11,718 nt of DNA, taken from NCBI GenBank assembly GCA_905208975.1, contig CAJLRE010000057.1, positions 1 through 11,718 of the forward strand. Reading direction: 5' to 3'. Shown piece after piece: positions 6,713-11,718 of the stretch. A program made the position numbers and the translations under genes. The notes under the pieces are model-generated. The model was not told where the DNA came from and did no database searches. It worked only from the letters and a program-made list of their open reading frames with translations. Source of the stretch: an uncultured Collinsella sp. (lineage in GTDB: Bacteria > Actinomycetota > Coriobacteriia > Coriobacteriales > Coriobacteriaceae). Within the stretch, counting starts at the first letter, position 1. Every line of letters starts with the position of its first letter.

Positions 6713-7717
6713 TTACTCGGCGTGTGCGTAATCCACCTTGGCGCGGCGGGCGGTGGCCTTCTCCCAATCGCTGGTGCCCTCAAAGACATCCTGCTTGTAG
6801 GGATTGCGGCCGAGCTTCTTGGCGCGGTAGGCGATGTAGATGATCGCGGCGACGTTGGCGACCAGTGCGGCGATCGAGACCGCGGTAGCGGCGCCGGGGT
6901 CGAGCGTGGAGTGGGTCACAAAGATGGACTCCTCCTGGAAGTACGGGAACACCTGGGCAAACATGCACCAAATAGCAAGCGTAAAGGCGCGGTTCTGGAT
7001 CCAGCCGCCCTTGTTCCAGATAAAGGCGGCGACGGTGGGCGCCAGCAGCAGTGCAAAGCCGCAGAACCAGGAGTGGGTGGGCAAGCAGTTGTAGGTGTAG
7101 CAGAAGTTCCAGATATCGTAGGCGATGATGTAGACCCAGGTCATGTCGGGCCACAGCATGTCGGTCTTGTCCTCAGAGGCGTAGACACTCCACCAACCGG
7201 TCATGCAGAAGATGTTGATGATACCGGCGATGCCGTTGAACACGTTGTTCCAGCCGGCGAGCTGCGTGGCGCCCTCGGAGGTGACCCAGGTGGACTCGCC
7301 CAGGACAAAGAAGTGATAGGCGCTCTCAAAGTCGGACACGACGGCGATCATGATGTTGATGGCGACGATCACAAACGGCCACGCGCGGAACCAATGCGCC
7401 TTGCCGATCTTGCCCCACTGGTACTTAATGGCAATGAAGCCCCAGCAACCGGCCAGCGCCGCGTATACCTTGGCGTAGTGGAACCAGCTGTTCTGGTACA
7501 CATGGGTGGGGTTGGTGAGCGCCCACTCGGCACCCTGTGAGACGCCGATGGCGATAGCGACGCAGTAGATGGTCATGGCCAGCGGAGCCACGCCAAAGAT
7601 GATGGCCGCGCCCAGCTTGGTGCGGCGGCCGACCTCGTTGAGCACGATCAGGCCAATAAAGACCATGGCCCAGCCGGCCCAGTGGATAAGGGTATTGCTA
7701 CCCCAAACATCGAACAG
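6713..7717 (-). CDS. DUF5692-like polytopic membrane protein with a non-canonical start
   Basis: This is a multi-pass inner-membrane protein of about 334 residues with roughly eight to nine hydrophobic helices. It is rich in Trp and aromatic residues and has a charged cytoplasmic tail (about 298-334). I recognise the NEVGRRTK segment and overall pattern as DUF5692, a family without known function. The first ATG in frame (7666) has no SD and cuts through the first helix. The frame is open for 17 more codons (LFDVWGSNTLIHWAGWA) back to CTG at 7717, which lies nine bases from a perfect AAGGAG (7727-7732); ATA at 7720 lies six bases from it. A TGA immediately precedes the SD, so no canonical start exists further up. 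An out-of-frame ATG at 7710 opens only 20 codons. The gene follows the TetR-type gene by 66 bases and is probably co-transcribed with it. Two aromatic-rich loops carry Cys residues (for example around 206-219), not an obvious metal site. Confidence 0.78.
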   Translation of the reverse strand: MFDVWGSNTLIHWAGWAMVFIGLIVLNEVGRRTKLGAAIIFGVAPLAMTIYCVAIAIGVSQGAEWALTNPTHVYQNSWFHYAKVYAALAGCWGFIAIKYQWGKIGKAHWFRAWPFVIVAINIMIAVVSDFESAYHFFVLGESTWVTSEGATQLAGWNNVFNGIAGIINIFCMTGWWSVYASEDKTDMLWPDMTWVYIIAYDIWNFCYTYNCLPTHSWFCGFALLLAPTVAAFIWNKGGWIQNRAFTLAIWCMFAQVFPYFQEESIFVTHSTLDPGAATAVSIAALVANVAAIIYIAYRAKKLGRNPYKQDVFEGTSDWEKATARRAKVDYAHAE

Positions 7718-7726
7718 TATGCTGCT

Positions 7727-7732
7727 CTCCTT
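7727..7732 (-). promoter_or_regulatory. Ribosome binding site that sets the DUF5692 start
   Basis: The minus strand reads AAGGAG here, a near-consensus SD. No ATG, GTG or TTG in the DUF5692 frame occurs at proper distance; only CTG (7715-7717) and ATA (7718-7720) do. This site is the main argument for a non-canonical start. Confidence 0.7.
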
Positions 7733-7738
7733 TCACAA

Positions 7739-7766
7739 GCCCGCGGCCCCTCTTCTGATCGCGGGC
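7739..7766 (-). other. Intercistronic hairpin between tetR-type and DUF5692 genes
   Basis: GCCCGCG (7739-7745) is the exact reverse complement of CGCGGGC (7760-7766), with a 14-base loop. It lies just upstream of the SD at 7727-7732 on the minus strand and has no T-run. It may tune stability or relative expression of the two cistrons, or be chance. Confidence 0.4.
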
Positions 7767-7783
7767 AGTTTGGCCAAATGTCG

Positions 7784-8446
7784 TCAGTTCTGGGGCTTGC
7801 GCTCCGGATACTTGGCGGTATAGCCCTCGATATGGAGCGTCGAGGCGATGATTTCCTTGACTGTCTCGTCGGGCACATCGGGGTGCGTGCGGATATACAT
7901 CAGCAGCCCCATGATGAGGGTGTAGAACGTCTCGTAGACATGGTCGATGCGTAGCTCGTGATGGGCGACAAAATCCACCACGGTGGTATCGCAGATATAC
8001 TGCGCCACGCGCTGGACCACGTTGTGCAAAAAGCCGCCGTAGAGCGCGCCGCTGCTCGAGGTGAGCGTGCTCGGCAACTCGTGGCCGCTCACGACCAGGC
8101 GCTTAAAGAGCGGAGCAACGGTGTCGAGTGCGCCTTCGATGTCGCCAACCGTGCGGCTGGCGTTCCACTGCTCGAGCTCGGCGATAAAGCCGTCGATTGC
8201 CTCGTCCATAACGGCGGTGACGGCGGCATCCATATCGGCAAAGTAGTGGTAGAACAGCGAACGCGTGCAGCCAGCCCGCTTGGTCACGGCCGATACCGAA
8301 AGATGGGACACACCAAGCTCGGCGCTCACGGCGCGCACAGCGGCGAGGATCTCGCGACGGCGCTCGTCGCCCGTCAGGCGTTTTGCCGCGCTATCGGATG
8401 CGGGGACGGCATCGACCACAGAGATATCTGCTGCGTTGTTGCCCAT
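7784..8446 (-). CDS. TetR/AcrR-family transcriptional regulator
   Basis: A 220-residue protein of normal TetR length. After a flexible N-terminal stretch of about 25 residues, the DNA-binding domain runs from about 28 to 75. The helix-turn-helix is around SVSAVTKRAGCTRSLFYHYF (50-69), where the SLFYHYF recognition-helix pattern is diagnostic of the family. Residues 76-200 form the helical ligand-binding and dimerisation domain, too variable to predict the ligand. The ATG at 8446 has a modest upstream AAAGGCGG. The gene is divergent from the iron-sulfur flavoprotein gene and precedes the DUF5692 gene on its own strand, and the intervening DNA holds a nested palindrome. It is therefore likely a local repressor of both units and of itself. 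That the ligand relates to redox or hydrogen metabolism is only inference from context. Confidence 0.92.
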   Translation of the reverse strand: MGNNAADISVVDAVPASDSAAKRLTGDERRREILAAVRAVSAELGVSHLSVSAVTKRAGCTRSLFYHYFADMDAAVTAVMDEAIDGFIAELEQWNASRTVGDIEGALDTVAPLFKRLVVSGHELPSTLTSSSGALYGGFLHNVVQRVAQYICDTTVVDFVAHHELRIDHVYETFYTLIMGLLMYIRTHPDVPDETVKEIIASTLHIEGYTAKYPERKPQN

Positions 8447-8499
8447 GTTTTGCCGCCTTTCATCCTCTTTTGCCTGACCGTTCGCCTAACAGTCTTGAA

Positions 8500-8547
8500 T
8501 ATTGTTGACGGTTCGTCAATACTGTTTTTGACACAATGTCAACAATA
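8500..8547. promoter_or_regulatory. Nested double palindrome, probable TetR-type operator
   Basis: Two 15-bp palindromes occur: TTGACG-GTT-CGTCAA (8505-8519) and TTGACA-CAA-TGTCAA (8528-8542). Their centres are 23 bp apart. The outer arms also match: TATTGTTGAC (8500-8509) is the exact reverse complement of GTCAACAATA (8538-8547), so the whole 48 bp is a palindrome. Such paired sites between divergent genes are typical for TetR proteins that bind as two dimers. A plausible plus-strand promoter, TTGAAT (8495-8500) with AATACT (8518-8523) at 17 bases, would be covered. TTGACA at 8528-8533 could instead be a -35, but no good -10 follows. Confidence 0.8.
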
Positions 8548-8633
8548 GCGGGTGAACGGCATGGGGGCATGTCGAACCCGTACAAAGAGGGGCGCCGCGG
8601 TCTCGCCGGGCTGTGGCAAGAGAAGGGACGACT

Positions 8634-11411
8634 ATGATTCTCAACGGACCGGGGATTAGCTATACCGAGCCCGATATCGGCGCGGAGTTCGTGCCGCCGA
8701 TACCGGAGCATCCGCGCGAGGCCATCGTCAAACTGTGTGAGCACTGCACCAACCGCCTGCTGCACCGCGACGAGCTGCTGGGCTACGAGTACTGGTCGTT
8801 TGCCGAGGCCGCAACCGACGAGCAGGCCGAAGTGCTCTGCAAGATGAAGATGCGCCGTCCCTATACGCTGCCCGAGATGGTCAAGCTCACCGGCATGCCC
8901 GAGGCCGATATCGAAAAAATGCTCGACGACATGAGCTACACGGGTCTGCTCGAGTACAACTGGGAAAACCCCGAGCGCGCCAAGCAGTGGGTGCTGCCCA
9001 TGCTGGTGCCGGGTTCCGCCGAGTTCCTTAACATGCGCGTGAGCCAGCTCGAGGAGCATCCGGTCTATGCCAAGTTCTTTGAGCAGGCGTCCAAGGGACC
9101 GCTGTCCAAGGCCACGCCGATGGTGCCGCCCGGCGGTGCCGGCATCGGCATGCATGTCATTCCGGTCGAGAAGGCCATCGATGCCGCGAGCACCTCGGTG
9201 CCGATCGAGCATATCGAGCATTGGCTCGACAAATACGAAGGTAAGTATGCCGCTAGCACCTGCAGCTGCCGCGCGAGCCGTCGCGTGATGGGAGAGGGCT
9301 GCGCCGACGACCCGGCCGATTGGTGCATCGCCGTGGGCGATATGGCCGACTACGTGGTCGAGACCGACCGCGGCCATTATGTGACGCGCGAGGAGGTCTA
9401 CGACATCCTGCGCCAGGCCGAGGACAACGGCTTTGTGCACCAGATCACCAACATCGACGGTGAGAACAAAATCTTCGCCATCTGCAACTGCAACGTCAAC
9501 GTGTGCTACGCCCTGCGCACTTCGCAGCTGTTCAACACGCCCAACCTGTCGCGCTCGGCCTACGTCGCCAAGGTCGAGAAGGACAAGTGCGTGGCCTGCG
9601 GTCGCTGCGTTGAGGTGTGTCCGGCCGGCGCCGCCAAACTGGGCCAGAAGCTCTGTAGCAAAAAGGCTGGCGGACAGGTGCCCGAGTATCCGCGCCAGGA
9701 GCTGCCCGATGCCACCAAGTGGGACCACACCAAGTGGTCGCCCAACTACCGCAACGACAACCGTATCGAGACGCATGAGTCCGGCACCGCTCCCTGCAAG
9801 ACGGCCTGCCCCGCGCACGTTGCCGTTCAGGGCTATTTGAAGCTCGCGGCGCAGGGCCGCTATGACGAGGCGTTGGCGCTCATCAAGCGCGAGAACCCGT
9901 TGCCCGCTATCTGCGGCCGTGTGTGCAACCGCCGCTGTGAGGATGCCTGCACCCGCGGTCGCGTGGACGAGGCCGTGGCCATCGACGAGGTCAAGAAGTT
10001 TATCGCCCAGCGCGATCTGGATGCCGCGACTCGCTATGTCCCACCTGTGGTGACCCCGACGCGTGCCGGCGGCTTCGACCAGAAGATCGCCATCATCGGC
10101 GCCGGTCCGGCCGGTCTGTCCTGCGCCTTCTATCTGGCCGAGAAGGGCTACAAGCCCGTCGTGTTCGAGAAAAACGAGCGCCCGGGCGGCATGCTCACCT
10201 ACGGCATTCCCAGCTTTAAGCTGCAGAAGGACGTTATCGAGGCCGAGGTCGAGGTCATTCGCCTGATGGGCGCCGAGTTCCGCTATGGCGTGGAGGTCGG
10301 TCGCGATGTGACGCTCGACGAGCTTCGCGCGCAGGGCTTTAAAGCCTTTTACGTGGCCATTGGCTGCCAGGGTGGCCGCCTTGCCGGTATTCCGGGCGAG
10401 GATGCCGAGGACGTGACCGTGGCCGTCGACTTTTTGCGCGAGGTCAACAGCGGCAAGATCGACGCGCTGCCCGGGCGCACCATCGTGGTGGGCGGCGGCA
10501 ACGTGGCCATCGATGTCGCGCGCAACGCCTGCCGTCTGGGTTCCGAGCACGTTGAGATGTTCTGCCTGGAGAGCGAGGTCAAGATGCCTGCCAGCGAGGA
10601 GGAGCGTCGCGAGGCCATTGAGGACGGCGCGCACATTAGCTGCGGCTGGGGCCCCAAGGAGATTCACCTGGACGAGGCCGGTCGTGTGTGCGGTATCACC
10701 TTTAAGCGCTGCACGCGTGTCTTTGACGACGAGGGCCGTTTTGCGCCCGAGTATGACGAGAACGACTTGCGCCGTGTCGATGCCGACCGCGTGGTCATGT
10801 CCATCGGCCAGTCCATTGTGTGGGGCGACCTGCTGGCTGGCTCCAAGGTGGAGCTCGGCCGCAGCCAGGGTGCCCTTGCCGATCCGCAGACGTACCAGAC
10901 CGCCGAGCCCGACATCTTTGTGGGCGGCGACGTCTACACCGGTCCCAGCTTTGCTATCGACGCCATCGCCGCCGGTCACGAGGCCGCCGTGTCCATCCAT
11001 CGCTTTGTGCAGCCGGGCTCCACGCTCACCATCGGCCGCAACCAGCGCCGCTACACCGCGCTTGACCGCGACGATGTTGTGATTGAGAGCTATGACAACG
11101 CAAGCCGCGAGGTGGCACGTGTCGACCGCGAGCGCGAGAAGGCTGCGCCCTTTAGCGAGTACGTTGAGACCTTTACCGAGGAGCAGGTGCGCGCCGAGAC
11201 CGCTCGCTGCTTGGGCTGCGGTGCCTCGATCGTCGACCCCAACAAGTGCATCGGCTGCGGCCTGTGCACCACCAAGTGCGCGTTTGACGCCATCCATCTG
11301 GATCGCGACCGCCCCGAGTGCTCCACGATGGTCAAATACGAGCAAAAGCTCCCGAGCCTCGGCAAGTACGCACTCAAGCGTGCGATCAAAATCAAATTTG
11401 GTCGCAAGTAA
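8634..11411 (+). CDS. Multidomain iron-sulfur flavoprotein oxidoreductase, GltD-like
   Basis: This 925-residue, probably cytoplasmic enzyme is expected to pass electrons between NAD(P)H, FAD and several Fe-S clusters. Residues 1-200 contain a possible winged-helix segment (about 80-120). A Cys-rich module follows with Cys210, 212, 223, 231 and a CNCNVNVC motif (Cys284, 286, 291), then a ferredoxin motif at Cys319, 322, 325, 329. Next is a GltD-type Fe-S domain (Cys388, 392, 427, 431, 435, 439). The flavoprotein core has FAD motif GAGPAG (489-494), an NAD(P)-binding GGGNVA (620-625) and the closing GGD (764-766). The C-terminus adds Cys859/862 and Cys872, 875, 878, 882. The core resembles the small subunit of glutamate synthase and NfnB-type reductases, but no large subunit is nearby. 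The ATG at 8634 follows AGAAGGGA (8621-8628); a GTG at 8613 lacks an SD. hypA follows after 33 bases, suggesting one operon. The true acceptor is unknown. Confidence 0.9.
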   Translation: MILNGPGISYTEPDIGAEFVPPIPEHPREAIVKLCEHCTNRLLHRDELLGYEYWSFAEAATDEQAEVLCKMKMRRPYTLPEMVKLTGMPEADIEKMLDDMSYTGLLEYNWENPERAKQWVLPMLVPGSAEFLNMRVSQLEEHPVYAKFFEQASKGPLSKATPMVPPGGAGIGMHVIPVEKAIDAASTSVPIEHIEHWLDKYEGKYAASTCSCRASRRVMGEGCADDPADWCIAVGDMADYVVETDRGHYVTREEVYDILRQAEDNGFVHQITNIDGENKIFAICNCNVNVCYALRTSQLFNTPNLSRSAYVAKVEKDKCVACGRCVEVCPAGAAKLGQKLCSKKAGGQVPEYPRQELPDATKWDHTKWSPNYRNDNRIETHESGTAPCKTACPAHVAVQGYLKLAAQGRYDEALALIKRENPLPAICGRVCNRRCEDACTRGRVDEAVAIDEVKKFIAQRDLDAATRYVPPVVTPTRAGGFDQKIAIIGAGPAGLSCAFYLAEKGYKPVVFEKNERPGGMLTYGIPSFKLQKDVIEAEVEVIRLMGAEFRYGVEVGRDVTLDELRAQGFKAFYVAIGCQGGRLAGIPGEDAEDVTVAVDFLREVNSGKIDALPGRTIVVGGGNVAIDVARNACRLGSEHVEMFCLESEVKMPASEEERREAIEDGAHISCGWGPKEIHLDEAGRVCGITFKRCTRVFDDEGRFAPEYDENDLRRVDADRVVMSIGQSIVWGDLLAGSKVELGRSQGALADPQTYQTAEPDIFVGGDVYTGPSFAIDAIAAGHEAAVSIHRFVQPGSTLTIGRNQRRYTALDRDDVVIESYDNASREVARVDREREKAAPFSEYVETFTEEQVRAETARCLGCGASIVDPNKCIGCGLCTTKCAFDAIHLDRDRPECSTMVKYEQKLPSLGKYALKRAIKIKFGRK

Positions 11412-11444
11412 GTGGCCATAAAGGGAACGGCGGAAGGAAAAATA

Positions 11445-11718
11445 GTGCACGAGCTCGGGATTGTTTATCACATCATTCGCGATGTTGAGAATGTGGCGCG
11501 CGCCAATGGCGTGCGTCGCGTTTCGAGCGTGACATTGCTGCTGGGCGAGGTCTCGGGCGTCGTTCCCGACTTGCTGCTCGACGCTTGGCGCTGGGCGGCG
11601 GATAAAAAGCCTATCACGCAGGGCGCGGAGCTTATCGTGGAGCCCGTCGAGGCCGTGACGCACTGCGAGGCGTGCGGCTGCGACTACGCGACGGTCGAGC
11701 ACGGCAAGACCTGCCCCC
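11445..11718 (+). CDS. hypA: Hydrogenase nickel-incorporation protein HypA, partial
   Basis: HypA is the nickel metallochaperone that, with HypB, delivers Ni to the [NiFe] hydrogenase large subunit. The visible 91 residues start MHELGIV; the N-terminal His2 with Glu3 is the diagnostic nickel site. Cys74 and Cys77 (HCEACG) and Cys90 are the first part of the zinc-binding site. The rest, including the fourth cysteine, lies beyond the window edge. The start is GTG at 11445 with AAGGA (11434-11438) six bases upstream; no ATG is available. It follows the flavoprotein gene by 33 bases on the same strand and is probably co-transcribed. The hyp genes and a hydrogenase are predicted downstream. Confidence 0.9.
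   Translation, partial: MHELGIVYHIIRDVENVARANGVRRVSSVTLLLGEVSGVVPDLLLDAWRWAADKKPITQGAELIVEPVEAVTHCEACGCDYATVEHGKTCP

Noticed and set aside
6477..6767. N-terminal extension of the envelope protein to 6767
   Set aside because: The extension passes through the strong terminator at 6601-6644, overlaps the end of the membrane protein gene, has no SD and no protein-like composition; the start at 6476 has a G-rich SD.
6710..7540. A 276-codon plus-strand frame opposite the DUF5692 gene
   Set aside because: It is antisense to a clear multi-helix membrane protein, and its Gly/Asp/Val/His-rich sequence is a shadow.
8528..8533. Perfect TTGACA taken as the -35 of the flavoprotein gene
   Set aside because: No acceptable -10 is found 16-18 bases downstream; the hexamer is explained as one arm of the palindrome, and TTGAAT/AATACT gives better spacing.
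8460..11702. A 1080-codon open frame on the minus strand opposite the flavoprotein gene
   Set aside because: It is antisense to a gene with diagnostic Fe-S and FAD motifs, has low-complexity Leu/Ala/His/Gly composition typical of mirrored GC-rich codons, and runs through the divergent operator and into hypA.

Overview
The window looks like chromosomal DNA of a GC-rich actinobacterium of the class Coriobacteriia, probably Collinsella or a close relative. This rests on codon use, an actinobacterial-type ClpB, a DUF5692-type membrane protein and intergenic palindromes of a kind I associate with Collinsella. It is inference from recollection, not from a database search. No rRNA, tRNA, CRISPR array or complete insertion sequence is visible.

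Layout. Bases 1-411 are mostly non-coding. They may hold the last codons of an upstream gene, a short hairpin resembling repeats left by REP-associated transposases, and two related long hairpins sharing an identical 18-base left arm. The 5' region of clpB follows, with a 10-base dyad and a GC-rich hairpin just before the Shine-Dalgarno (SD) sequence. clpB (412-3039, 875 aa) ends at a very strong terminator. A 64-residue Pro/Lys-rich, acidic-tailed small protein follows (3174-3368), then its own terminator.

Bases 3404-3576 are AT-rich and hold two related dyads. The second is a perfect 25-base inverted repeat with a perfect -10 hexamer (TATAAT) at its centre. They lie directly before an AAA ATPase of the AAA_14/DUF4143 kind (3577-4929), whose base composition and codon use differ from its neighbours, suggesting horizontal acquisition. 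A convergent gene (4974-6476, minus) encodes an acidic, single-pass membrane-anchored envelope protein of unknown function.

The right half is one regulatory neighbourhood. A TetR-type regulator (7784-8446, minus) is followed on the same strand by a DUF5692-like polytopic membrane protein (6713-7717, minus), which appears to start at a non-canonical CTG or ATA codon. A strong terminator follows (6601-6644). Divergent from the regulator is a 925-residue iron-sulfur flavoprotein (8634-11411). It combines an N-terminal possible winged-helix region and cysteine-rich module, ferredoxin motifs, a GltD-like FAD/NAD(P)H reductase and a C-terminal ferredoxin. After 33 bases comes hypA (11445 to the window edge), the nickel metallochaperone for [NiFe] hydrogenase. 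The space between the regulator and the flavoprotein holds a 48-bp nested palindrome of two TTGAC-N5-GTCAA elements, a probable double operator for the TetR protein. My reading is that the regulator controls both the membrane protein and the redox enzyme, tying an uncharacterised membrane protein to an electron-transfer and hydrogenase-maturation locus.
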